From: Lachnospiraceae bacterium MD308
GTDB taxonomy: Bacteria > Bacillota > Clostridia > Lachnospirales > Lachnospiraceae
Assembly (NCBI GenBank): GCA_010206225.2
Contig: VIQU02000030.1
Location: 1-45,615 of the forward strand
DNA length: 45,615 nt
Reading direction: 5' to 3'
Under the pieces are notes generated by a model, which saw only the letters and a list, made by a program, of their open reading frames with translations, was not told the DNA's origin and did not search any database. Of this stretch, positions 26,301 to 34,521 are shown piece by piece (positions within the stretch are counted from its first letter, which is position 1; each line of letters begins with the position of its first letter). The position numbers and the translations under genes are program-made.

Positions 26301-26813
26301 CTACAACTCAATATCAACCTGATATTCTTCATCTATGTAAATATACGCTATCCCATACCGGATACATTCCTCCCGCATCTTCGCATTGTCTCTGCAGATC
26401 ACCTCCAACATCTGATCATCATACATTCGTTTTTCGATAACATTTGCATATTTCCTGATATCACCAAAATGATCTTCAATATACTTATCACTCATAACCA
26501 GACAGTAACATCTGATTTGCTCCAAATACTCTTTTTCAAAATCCTTCGCCCAGTCCAAAGGAATATAGCATCCTTCCACAACAAGATTCTGTTCATTTTC
26601 AACAACAGTCTTGATTATCTCCCGCACGATCGGCCATAAGTACTCCGTCAATTTGTTGTCATCACTCAAAGGCGTAAGTGCCGTATTCCCGCTGCGGATC
26701 AGTCCCATCTTCAGATGGTCTATGGAAAGATAAGGATATTTATATTTTTCAAGAAGCTTCTGCGCAAGCGCTGTCTTTCCTGTGTGGGTTGCGCCCGTTA
26801 TTAAAACTATCAT
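26301..26813 (-). CDS. P-loop kinase-like protein
   Basis: This 170-residue single-domain NTPase has Walker A GATHTGKT (residues 7-14), the lid/acceptor pattern LSIDHLKMGLIRSG and an acidic VVEGCYIP segment in the Walker B region. The family resembles small 2-phosphoglycerate-kinase/adenylate-kinase-like proteins or zeta-toxin-like kinases; no toxin partner is next to it. The substrate is unknown. A broken SRPBCC gene lies immediately upstream, 8 nt away, on the same strand. Confidence 0.75.
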   Translation of the reverse strand: MIVLITGATHTGKTALAQKLLEKYKYPYLSIDHLKMGLIRSGNTALTPLSDDNKLTEYLWPIVREIIKTVVENEQNLVVEGCYIPLDWAKDFEKEYLEQIRCYCLVMSDKYIEDHFGDIRKYANVIEKRMYDDQMLEVICRDNAKMREECIRYGIAYIYIDEEYQVDIEL

Positions 26814-26821
26814 CGTTCCTC

Positions 26822-27217
26822 CTAAAGCCCCAATGCCTTCCGCAGATCTCTTACATACGCTGCCTGCTGCTTTTTGGAATAAGATTTGACAAACAGTTTC
26901 ATGACTGGATTTTTCACTGTCACATCTTCTGTAAAATCGATTTCAGTCTGTCCATCCTTTTTGGAAAAAATACCTGTCCAGTGCCCCTTCATATTACTGT
27001 TTTCCATATCAAATTCCCAGCGTTTCAACGTTTCTTCTGCTGTGACCGTAAAGGTTGTCGGGTATCCGCCTTTTGCATACTCTACAAATTACTTTTCCTC
27101 TGTTATCTCCACACTCTCCAAATCACTGCGCCACGCTGTATTTTCAAGGGAAGTCACAACGTCCCATACCTTTTGAATGTCACACGGAAAAATTTCTTTT
27201 ATATTTGCAGTTGCCAT
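26822..27217 (-). pseudogene. SRPBCC-family protein interrupted by an in-frame stop
   Basis: From an ATG behind GGGAGG the frame reads MATANIKEIFPCDIQKVWDV, LENTAWRSDLESVEITEEK, then TAA (27089-27091), and continues in the same frame with FVEYAKGGYPTTFTVT and a C-terminal helix (VKSYSKKQQAAYVRDLRKALGL). Both halves together make a complete 131-residue START/SRPBCC lipid-binding-like fold. The single stop is the only defect. Confidence 0.75.
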
Positions 27218-27281
27218 ATATGAACCTCCCTGATTACATTGGATTTAGATTTTTGTCTGCACGCAAATTTCATTATATCGC

Positions 27282-28124
27282 TCATGATATGCCTCTCCTT
27301 CCGTATTCAGGCAAAGCTCTGACCGACTGATTCATTTTCTCAACCAGTTCTCCGGGTTTTACAGACATTTCAACCCATGCGGGAACAAAGCCGCTCTTAA
27401 CCGCGTTTTTAGCAGAGCGGATATTGGACCATGCACAGCAGTAAAAAGGTATCCTCTCTCTCTCTAAAATCTCCGCAGCCAGATTACTTGTAAGCGCCGA
27501 AGCGATTCCTTGCCTGCGGTATTCTGGCAGCACGTCAACGCCAATCTGCCACATGATGTCACAATCTGCGGAGCAGCCGGCTAACCCAATCAGCTTATCT
27601 CCATCATAAGCGCCCATGCCCAAAACATCTAATTCTTTTCTGTCTTCACACAGAGCGTTGCTCCACTCCGGCAAATATAGATCGGTAAAATCCTTATGCC
27701 CCAAAATCTTCATTTCATATCCGCAGGACAATCGTTCAAGTCTTTTCATATCCGGCAGAAAATATTCTGCCATAAAACAGATCTTTTGCCCTGCTTCGCT
27801 CATCCGGCTGTCCAGCCAGTGCATGTTCGGAGTTTCAAAGCAATGATAAAATTCAAACTTTCCTATGTACTCTTCAACCAGCTCCTTATACTCATCTCTT
27901 ACAGAAGCCACAAGATTATTCCCATAAGATACAAGATTACAGGCAATAGGCTCCTTATAATATTTCCTCGCCAAAGGACCAACCCCAGATCTCACAACGA
28001 CATTTTCTGACTTAAGAAAATCTGCCGGATCGCAGTTGATATCTAACGCTGACTGTTTCATCGCAATCTGCAAAATATCCTGATTTGTATATTTGTTCAT
28101 TACTTCTCTATCCAAACGGCGCAT
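27282..28124 (-). CDS. GNAT-family N-acetyltransferase
   Basis: This 280-residue protein has a C-terminal GNAT domain with the acetyl-CoA-binding motif VDVLPEYRRQGIASAL (about 200-215) and the following FYCCAWSNIRSAKNAVKSGF. The N-terminal 110 residues (LQIAMKQSALDINCDPADF) are a family-specific extension seen in Firmicute GNAT proteins. The substrate is unknown. The start follows AGGAGGAG. Confidence 0.85.
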   Translation of the reverse strand: MRRLDREVMNKYTNQDILQIAMKQSALDINCDPADFLKSENVVVRSGVGPLARKYYKEPIACNLVSYGNNLVASVRDEYKELVEEYIGKFEFYHCFETPNMHWLDSRMSEAGQKICFMAEYFLPDMKRLERLSCGYEMKILGHKDFTDLYLPEWSNALCEDRKELDVLGMGAYDGDKLIGLAGCSADCDIMWQIGVDVLPEYRRQGIASALTSNLAAEILERERIPFYCCAWSNIRSAKNAVKSGFVPAWVEMSVKPGELVEKMNQSVRALPEYGRRGIS

Positions 28125-28266
28125 TTTCTCCTCCTACTTTACAACGATCTTCTCAGGCATTTCTACTATAGTCCCTGCCCCCATTGCCCGCAGAACTTGT
28201 CTGTAAGGTATTATAGGACATAATTCATAGGAATACAACTGATTATTTGCCTGTTTATTTCATCCA

Positions 28267-28295
28267 TTGACTATATTCCACTTGTAGAATATAAT
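28267..28295 (+). promoter_or_regulatory. PadR promoter with operator-like dyad
   Basis: TTGACT (28267-28272), a 17-bp spacer, and TATAAT (28290-28295). The spacer is bounded by ATATTC (28273-28278) and GAATAT (28287-28292), an inverted repeat overlapping the -10, which suits repression by PadR itself. Confidence 0.65.
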
Positions 28296-28335
28296 AGGTA
28301 TATAGAGCGAGAACAAGAAATGGAGGACGCAGCGT

Positions 28336-28875
28336 ATGTTAAAACACGGAATCTTAGGTCTGCTCAATTATCATGAAATGACTGGCTATGAGATTATGGA
28401 GGTCTTTCGAGATTCTCTAAATTATTTCTGGGATGCAAAGACCAGTCAGATCTACAGAGAACTGCACGGGTTGGAGCAAAAGGAGTGGGTCAGCAAAATA
28501 GTTATCCTGCAGAGCGGGAAACCTGACAAAAATATGTATTCCATCACTGAGTCCGGGCATACGGAGCTACTGCGATGGCTGGCGGATGATGATCTGGGAC
28601 TTAGAGTTAAGGCGCCGGTTTTAATGAAAGTTTTTTTCCTTGGAGAAAGAAGCGCGAACGAAAACATCCGATATTTTGAACGTGTAAAGGAACACTGCGA
28701 GCTATTTCTAAAGAGTCTGGAAGCTGTGCCGCAGCACATTGACGCCTACAAAAATATGATCGGGCAGGAGGATAAAGCCCTGTACTGGCAGATGACGGTA
28801 GAATACGGACGGCGAAGTATACAGATGCAAATAGAATGGGCGCAGGATTGCATCCGGAGACTGAAGGGAGAATAA
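28336..28875 (+). CDS. PadR-family transcriptional regulator
   Basis: This 179-residue protein has the PadR winged helix at residues 1-80 (ILGLLNYHEMTGYEIMEVFRDSLNYFWDAKTSQIYRELHGLEQKEWV) and a C-terminal Vir/PadR_2 dimerisation domain (YWQMTVEYGRRSIQMQIEWAQDCI). PadR proteins repress adjacent detoxification genes until a small aromatic or cationic ligand binds. The flavoprotein gene follows with a 4-nt gap, so both are under the same promoter. Confidence 0.9.
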   Translation: MLKHGILGLLNYHEMTGYEIMEVFRDSLNYFWDAKTSQIYRELHGLEQKEWVSKIVILQSGKPDKNMYSITESGHTELLRWLADDDLGLRVKAPVLMKVFFLGERSANENIRYFERVKEHCELFLKSLEAVPQHIDAYKNMIGQEDKALYWQMTVEYGRRSIQMQIEWAQDCIRRLKGE

Positions 28876-28879
28876 AGCA

Positions 28880-30529
28880 ATGAATATATTCGTGATAAAC
28901 GGCAGTCCGAAAGGTGCCGGCAGCAACAGTTATCGTCTGACGGCAGCATTTCTGGAAGGGATGAAGCAGACTCTTCCGTATATTCAGACCAGAGAGCTTT
29001 TTATCAGCCAAACGGATATTAAGCCTTGCCGGGGTTGCTTTTCCTGCTGGAACCGTACCCCCGGGCAATGCCAGATACAGGATGATATGCAGCAGGTCAT
29101 TCAAGATCTGCTTTGGGCGGACATTACAATATGGAGTTTTCCGCTGTATTATTTTACGGTTCCCGGCTCACTGAAAAACCTGATTGACCGCCAGCTCCCT
29201 ATGCTCCTTCCTTTCATGGAAGAAAAGGAAGGACAGGTCGGAAACGGAAACCACCCCTCCCGGTATGATATGAGCGGAAAAAGAACGGTATTGATCTCCA
29301 CCTGCGGCTTTTATACGGCAGAGGGAAATTATGACGGCGTGTACAGTCTTTTCGATCATCTCTGCGGACACAGAAATTATACGGCCATTTTCTGCGGTCA
29401 GGGTGAACTATTTCGAGTGCCGGAACTATCCGCACTCACCGACGGATACCTTTCGCATGTGAAGCAGGCGGGACGGGAATACGGAAATGGCGGTATATCT
29501 GTGGAAACGCAGGAACTTCTGAAACAGCTTCTGCTTCCAAGGGATATCTTTGAGGCCTGCGCAGACGCGAGCTGGGGGATTGAAAAGTGCGGCGGCAAAA
29601 CCGGCGAAAATGGATCTGCCCCAAAGAAAGAGTCCGACACACTGGTTTTCACCAGACAGATGGCGGCGCTTTATCGCAAGGAAAGCTATTCCGGCAAGGA
29701 CATTGTTCTGGAAATGTACTATACAGATGTGGATGAGCGTTATCAGATCCTGTTGGGAAGAGATGGCAGCCGTGTCTATACAGATGGGTCTTTAACAGCT
29801 ACTACAAAGATTGAAACATCGGTTACTGTATGGCGCTCGATTGCCGCCGGAGAGATTCGGGGAGACGAAGCCATGATGCAAGGGCTCTATAAAGTAACGG
29901 GCGATTTCAACCTGATGCTGAAATGGGACAGCTATTTCGGCAGTTCGCGCCCGCAGGCTGAACGAGAGGAAGCACCTCCGTCACAGAAAAGCACCAATAT
30001 GAACATTATGCTCATTCCGTGGATCGTCCTGTGGGTCGTCCCCGCAATTCACAAGCAATGGGGGTGCCTTATCAGCATCGGTGTATGCGCGCTGGTTCCT
30101 CTTATCTTCTATCGCAATAAAAAGACAGTGTATGATGTTCTGACAAATGTTTTGGTAACGGGTATTTCTATCATTATGCTGGCCGGCGCCTCAGAAAAAT
30201 GGATGCTTCCCCTGTCGTACCTTTCCTTTGGCGTTATGTGGCTCGGATCCTGTTTTAGAAAATGGACACCCCTTACGGCTCATTATTCCAAGAACAGCTA
30301 TGGCGGAGATAAAGCTTTTAAAAATCCTCTCTTTGTAAAGACTAACCGTATTCTGACTATGCTGTGGGGAATCCTTTATCTGTGCACATCCGTCTTTACC
30401 TGGTTTCTGATGAGAACCCCTGTAAGCAGCCTTGCAGGGCTTATTAACTCTGTGCTTCCTGTCTTTATGGGGATTTTTACAGCGTGGTTTCAGAAATGGT
30501 ATCCGGCAAAAGTGGCTGCCGGCAAGTAA
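28880..30529 (+). CDS. NAD(P)H-dependent flavin oxidoreductase with SCP2-like and membrane domains
   Basis: This 549-residue protein has a flavodoxin-fold domain at 1-200 (MNIFVINGSPKGAGSNS, CRGCFSCW, FPLYYFTVPGSLKNLIDR). A second domain at about 250-360 resembles an SCP2 sterol-carrier fold (FTRQMAALYRKE, VTVWRSIAAGEIRGDEAMMQGLYKVTGD). A C-terminal membrane part has about four to five helices (375-540). The fusion suggests reduction of a hydrophobic substrate held by the SCP2-like domain near the membrane. It is controlled by the adjacent PadR gene. Confidence 0.8.
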   Translation: MNIFVINGSPKGAGSNSYRLTAAFLEGMKQTLPYIQTRELFISQTDIKPCRGCFSCWNRTPGQCQIQDDMQQVIQDLLWADITIWSFPLYYFTVPGSLKNLIDRQLPMLLPFMEEKEGQVGNGNHPSRYDMSGKRTVLISTCGFYTAEGNYDGVYSLFDHLCGHRNYTAIFCGQGELFRVPELSALTDGYLSHVKQAGREYGNGGISVETQELLKQLLLPRDIFEACADASWGIEKCGGKTGENGSAPKKESDTLVFTRQMAALYRKESYSGKDIVLEMYYTDVDERYQILLGRDGSRVYTDGSLTATTKIETSVTVWRSIAAGEIRGDEAMMQGLYKVTGDFNLMLKWDSYFGSSRPQAEREEAPPSQKSTNMNIMLIPWIVLWVVPAIHKQWGCLISIGVCALVPLIFYRNKKTVYDVLTNVLVTGISIIMLAGASEKWMLPLSYLSFGVMWLGSCFRKWTPLTAHYSKNSYGGDKAFKNPLFVKTNRILTMLWGILYLCTSVFTWFLMRTPVSSLAGLINSVLPVFMGIFTAWFQKWYPAKVAAGK

Positions 30530-30597
30530 GATCATTGTGAAAGCTAAAAATCAGTTTCCTCCGCGAAAAAACCGGAACGAGGGATCTTTTACCTGAA

Positions 30598-31287
30598 TCA
30601 TAACTCTGCTTTTTTCAAATATTTACGAGTATATGTACAGACCGCAAAACATTTTCCGCACAGGTCTGTTCGGATGCCTGTCTCTTTATACATAATCTCT
30701 GTCTGCTTTTTATAACATTTCCTGACATCCACAATCTCTTCTCTGTGCATACCTGCTTCCCATAAAGTACCTTTCAACGCCTGCGCGGGGCATTTTTCCA
30801 CACACAGGCTGCAGCTTTTGCACCGTGACTCTGTGACCGACTCATCACATGCTAAAGGCGCGTCTGTCAGCAGAGAGGAAATACGTATGGCAGGACCATA
30901 CTCCGGCGTTACCAGCAGACAATTTTTCCCGATCCAGCCAAGCCCTGCCCTCGCGGCTACCGTTTTATGCGGAAGCTTTGAGATATTATCCTGATCAACT
31001 TCCACACGGTCCGTCGTCTGCGCATAGGCTTCGTATCCTTTGCTCTTCAAAAACTCCTCTCCCGCCATAACGATTTCATTCAGCTTTCCATTCAGGGAAT
31101 GATACAGTTCATAATATTCCTTAGTCGGGGCTGTCTGTAAATCAATGATAATAGTCTCAGGTAATGGAACAGCGACGGCGATACCCGTCTTAAAATCACA
31201 GTTTTGAATCCGGCTCATATTCCCGATTCCAACCAACGCGGCTCCCTGACTATACAATAATTTTTTTAATTCTTCCGTTAATCCCAC
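30598..31287 (-). CDS. Short QueG-like 4Fe-4S protein
   Basis: This 229-residue protein has the epoxyqueuosine-reductase style core (TTDRVEVDQ, AARAGLGWIGKNCLLVTPEYGPAIRISSLLTD) and two iron-sulfur motifs, CKSCSLCVEKCPAQAL and CGKCFAVCTYTRKYL. It is much shorter than QueG (about 380), lacking the HEAT-like C-terminal repeats, as in the stand-alone 'epoxyqueuosine reductase-like' proteins of Clostridia whose substrate is unknown. Ends look intact. Confidence 0.8.
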   Translation of the reverse strand: MGLTEELKKLLYSQGAALVGIGNMSRIQNCDFKTGIAVAVPLPETIIIDLQTAPTKEYYELYHSLNGKLNEIVMAGEEFLKSKGYEAYAQTTDRVEVDQDNISKLPHKTVAARAGLGWIGKNCLLVTPEYGPAIRISSLLTDAPLACDESVTESRCKSCSLCVEKCPAQALKGTLWEAGMHREEIVDVRKCYKKQTEIMYKETGIRTDLCGKCFAVCTYTRKYLKKAEL

Positions 31288-31352
31288 AAATATCCTCCCT
31301 CCTTTTTCTGCATAATAAAAGAACCCTGTATTGCCACAAGATACTCATAGTA

Positions 31353-32120
31353 TTATTTCCACTGTCTATCTTCACATGACCATTTCTTATCAAATTTTGA
31401 ATCAGATTGAATCGAATCTGCTATCGGCATGAGCACATCTTTTACTAATGCAATTGTTTCCTTAAATCTTACATCTTCTATCGCTTTTTTCTTTTTTACA
31501 AAAGCTTTCCATCTGTTCTGTCTTGGTTACATCCTCTGTAAATTCATCTTCAAAAGCAACGATATCATCAAAGCCTGTTCCTCTATGTAAAAACGTCTCC
31601 TGTATTGCTTTTTGTAATTCCAAACCAGACAGATTAAATCTTCTTGCCAATATGTAAATATCGTAAAAGTCTTTATATCTGCCATTGATCAATCCCAATG
31701 ATGCAAATGCCTCAAACTTCTCAGCAATTACTGAATATAGTGAGTATGCAAATACCTTGGGCTCATCCATATCAAGAAGCACCGGAAGCTCCATTTGCAT
31801 TCTGTCAGGATATACCACATCACCAAAACCAATATCAATTGATACCGGTATATTGGTTCTGTCCAGATAAGCATATAAAGATACATTCACTCTATGGTAC
31901 TCTTTGAATTCTGTAATGCTATGAACATCCAGTGAATCCAAGTCATATCGTAACGCATCATCATACTCTATAGAAAAGATATCCTGAAATACCGCTTTCA
32001 TTTTCTCAATATCATTAGGAATTAACGTTCCAATGCATAGGTCACAAGTTTATCCTGCATGGTTCCGCCCTCTTTTGCAGCAAGATTCTTGAGCCGTGCT
32101 TTTACTGATTCAGCATTCAT
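31353..32120 (-). pseudogene. AbiEii/AbiGii-type nucleotidyltransferase toxin, deleted and frameshifted
   Basis: The 5' end reads MNAESVKARLKNLAAKEGG and TMQDKLVTYALER, then a stop. Reading resumes in another frame with IPNDIEKMKAVFQDIFSIEY, so the part that normally carries the GSxxR and DxD catalytic motifs has been deleted. Near the 3' end a one-base insertion (ACCAAGACAG) shifts the frame; the other frame reads NRWKAFVKKKKAIEDVRFKET. The toxin should be inactive. Its start overlaps the antitoxin stop (TAATG), the classic AbiE operon coupling. Confidence 0.8.
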
Positions 32121-32707
32121 TATACAAGCACCTCCAGGTAATTTTTCATGATATCTCCGCACTTCATCAGCTCTGCATATCGCACCAGCCAATTGAGATT
32201 TCTGTCTTTTCTCCTTAGATAATTGATAAGGATCTCCTTCATTTCTTCTATACCAACCTTCTCACGATAGAAAACAATATCAACTATCGTTTTCTCAATA
32301 TCGTATATGCGGAAATGATTTTTTCCGTCAGCAATTGTCTCTATTCCAAGTTCAAATCTTTCATCCGTATAATAATACAGATTTACTTCCGGCCAATCCG
32401 GAAGTGTTGAAACTTTTGCCTTCCTCCCGATTGCTACATCCACGGCACCTGGCCTATAGGTTGTAAGATTGTAATAAACAGCTGCACTCATCAGACATAC
32501 AACCCCAGTTGGAACATAAGCACACGCATAATAAAAATCTGATTCTTCACCTTGATAGCCTGTATTCTCATAAAATTTCTTATTCAGTTTTCTCAGAACT
32601 CCCTGATCTACAAGCTGATTGACTTTGTAAAGAGTAAGTCCGTTCTCCTTAAGTTCTTCGATAGAGATGATCATTTGGTCATTTGCTATAATGTTTGAAT
32701 CTGTCAT
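32120..32707 (-). CDS. abiEi: AbiEi-family antitoxin
   Basis: This 195-residue protein has an N-terminal winged helix (ISIEELKENGLTLYKVNQLVDQGVLRKLNKKFYEN) and the AbiEi C-terminal domain (AYVPTGVVCLMSAAVYYNLTTYRP, EKTIVDIVFYREKVG, LNWLVRYAELMKCGDIMKNYLEVLV). AbiEi represses its own promoter through an inverted repeat and neutralises the nucleotidyltransferase toxin. The antitoxin is intact while the toxin gene downstream is broken. Confidence 0.85.
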   Translation of the reverse strand: MTDSNIIANDQMIISIEELKENGLTLYKVNQLVDQGVLRKLNKKFYENTGYQGEESDFYYACAYVPTGVVCLMSAAVYYNLTTYRPGAVDVAIGRKAKVSTLPDWPEVNLYYYTDERFELGIETIADGKNHFRIYDIEKTIVDIVFYREKVGIEEMKEILINYLRRKDRNLNWLVRYAELMKCGDIMKNYLEVLV

Positions 32708-32733
32708 ACATATCGCCTCAATATTTTATTTAT

Positions 32734-32759
32734 ATTCGGCTTTTTATATTTTGCCGAAT
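32734..32759. promoter_or_regulatory. Candidate AbiEi operator
   Basis: ATTCGGC (32734-32740) and GCCGAAT (32753-32759) form a perfect inverted repeat 27 bp upstream of the antitoxin start. Inverted repeats in this position are the binding sites of AbiEi in studied systems. Confidence 0.55.
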
Positions 32760-32964
32760 TACAATTAAATATTACTTTATATTATGATAGAATGTCAACA
32801 CTAAACCTATTTTACACACCTCCGCTTCTAGCAAATATCCTTGCAAATACTCAGCAGTTGAACCTGATACTTTAAAATTTCACACAAAAGTATACTTCTA
32901 ATTCCCTCAGTTATAGGAACCATATCCTTTTGTTTACCAACTGTTTTAACTATCATCTCCTTCT

Positions 32965-33103
32965 TTAGTACAACTGCAGATCTTTCCCTCTAATTTCAAG
33001 CCCCGTACATCCTAAATTATAACCAGTCTTACTTGTTCTCCAATCCACATCTGTTATTTCTAATTCTGAAAACAAATATCTGTTTGCAAATTCCAACAAA
33101 CTT
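32965..33103 (-). pseudogene. Short coding remnant of unknown origin
   Basis: A minus frame reads LEFANRYLFSELEITDVDW, RTSKTGYNLGCTGLEIRGK and ends at TAA. It has coding-like composition but no start or ribosome site. I see nothing else in the roughly 500 bp between the AbiE genes and the lanthipeptide operon. Confidence 0.3.
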
Positions 33104-33279
33104 TATCCAGTTGCCTTGCTTATCAAGCTTTCCAATACTTTTTATTTCATAAACCGAAAGAGTATATAGTTAAATATGAAATCCGATTCTTCATGAATAC
33201 CAAATTATTAAGTGTCAATTATTCGAAAAGTCAAGAAATCACATTCGTGGCAATACCGATTGGTACAATAACACCTCTC

Positions 33280-34521
33280 TTACTCAAGTAATAAAAGCCT
33301 ATTACTTGCAATTTTTCCGCCCATCGTTTTCAATAAGGCAAGCATTACACCATTTGCTCCTTCTAACATAGAAAATTCCTTCCTATACTCCGTCTTCTCC
33401 CAATATTTTTCATGACATTTTAATGTGACATATACATTCTTGTCTAGTGTATCTAAAAAACGAATATCATTTGTCTGAAAATATGCGCTCATCTGAAGCA
33501 TTAAAACACTCGCATATCCGTGACAGATAATTGGTTCATCCAAGCCTTGCTGTTCAATCGGATCAGACAGGATATTTAATAACGCCTCCTTATAATACTC
33601 ATATTCATCACTACTACCACAATATTGGGCTGATCTCATAAGTCCCAATGCAATACTGCCATTTCCATAGCACCATCCGCAATTAAATGATAAACGCTTT
33701 GCCGCCTTCTGTTCATACTCTTTCACTCCCAACTGAACCGGAAATTTTAATATTTTATTTTCTGCCTGCACAGTATAGTCTTTATATAAATTTGACAGTA
33801 TCTGAATTGCTTCATCTATTCCATCCGCGTAAAAGCCTTGATTCTTTGCTTTAGACATCACAATCAAGGGGCCAAGGATTCCATGAGCCATGCCAAAGTC
33901 AAGATATGGCACGCTCTCCGACTCTTTTATCGCATAAGGCGGTAATTCCATAATAAAATAATTTATTATCCCACTCTCATTTTTACCTGTAAGGGAAATT
34001 AAATATCTCATCAATCCTTCAATTGCACACTTTTGATCCTTTCGATCATCTAAATAATAATTGAGTAAACCTGACAATCCATAAATTGTATCGTACAGAA
34101 TGGGAGATGTTTGCTTTTCGTAGTATAGGCCGATATGCGAATTATAATAATCTCTAATCAAATCATCAAAATATGTTTGAAATTGCGTCAGCTTCATCCC
34201 TTTATCATTTAGAATTCTCAGACTAAAAGCAATATTCCCAATTCCTTTATAGGAACCCATATAAAAAAGTTCTTCTGTGTTCCCCTTGTAGATATCTTCT
34301 TTCAGATCATTCAAAATGTCCATAATAATAGAATTTATATCCTCTTGATAATCTTCCAAAAATGGCGCCTTCAAAATCTCCGCACAGAAAAGTAACACAT
34401 CATCGTAAGCTTCCTTTTTTATCTGTCCAAGCTGAAACTCTTTTACAAAATATTCAACATATTGACAGACCGCATGTCTAACTTTTATTCTTAAATGCGA
34501 ATCACTTATCACTTTTCTCAC
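33280..34521 (-). CDS. LanC-like lanthionine cyclase (second copy)
   Basis: This 413-residue protein has the LanC toroid signature: FGMAHGILGPL with His213, NCGWCYGNGSIALGL with Cys284 as first zinc ligand, and ICHGYASVLM with Cys333-His334 completing the zinc site. All catalytic residues are present. LanC cyclases add Cys thiols to dehydrated Ser/Thr to make lanthionine rings. Start GTG overlaps the LanB stop by 4 nt (GTGA), so it is translated with LanB and is the last gene of the operon. A 9-bp inverted repeat (CAAGTAATA / TATTACTTG) spans its stop codon. Having a second LanC in one class I operon is unusual. The two LanC proteins align over their length but are clearly diverged. Confidence 0.88.
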   Translation of the reverse strand: MRKVISDSHLRIKVRHAVCQYVEYFVKEFQLGQIKKEAYDDVLLFCAEILKAPFLEDYQEDINSIIMDILNDLKEDIYKGNTEELFYMGSYKGIGNIAFSLRILNDKGMKLTQFQTYFDDLIRDYYNSHIGLYYEKQTSPILYDTIYGLSGLLNYYLDDRKDQKCAIEGLMRYLISLTGKNESGIINYFIMELPPYAIKESESVPYLDFGMAHGILGPLIVMSKAKNQGFYADGIDEAIQILSNLYKDYTVQAENKILKFPVQLGVKEYEQKAAKRLSFNCGWCYGNGSIALGLMRSAQYCGSSDEYEYYKEALLNILSDPIEQQGLDEPIICHGYASVLMLQMSAYFQTNDIRFLDTLDKNVYVTLKCHEKYWEKTEYRKEFSMLEGANGVMLALLKTMGGKIASNRLLLLE

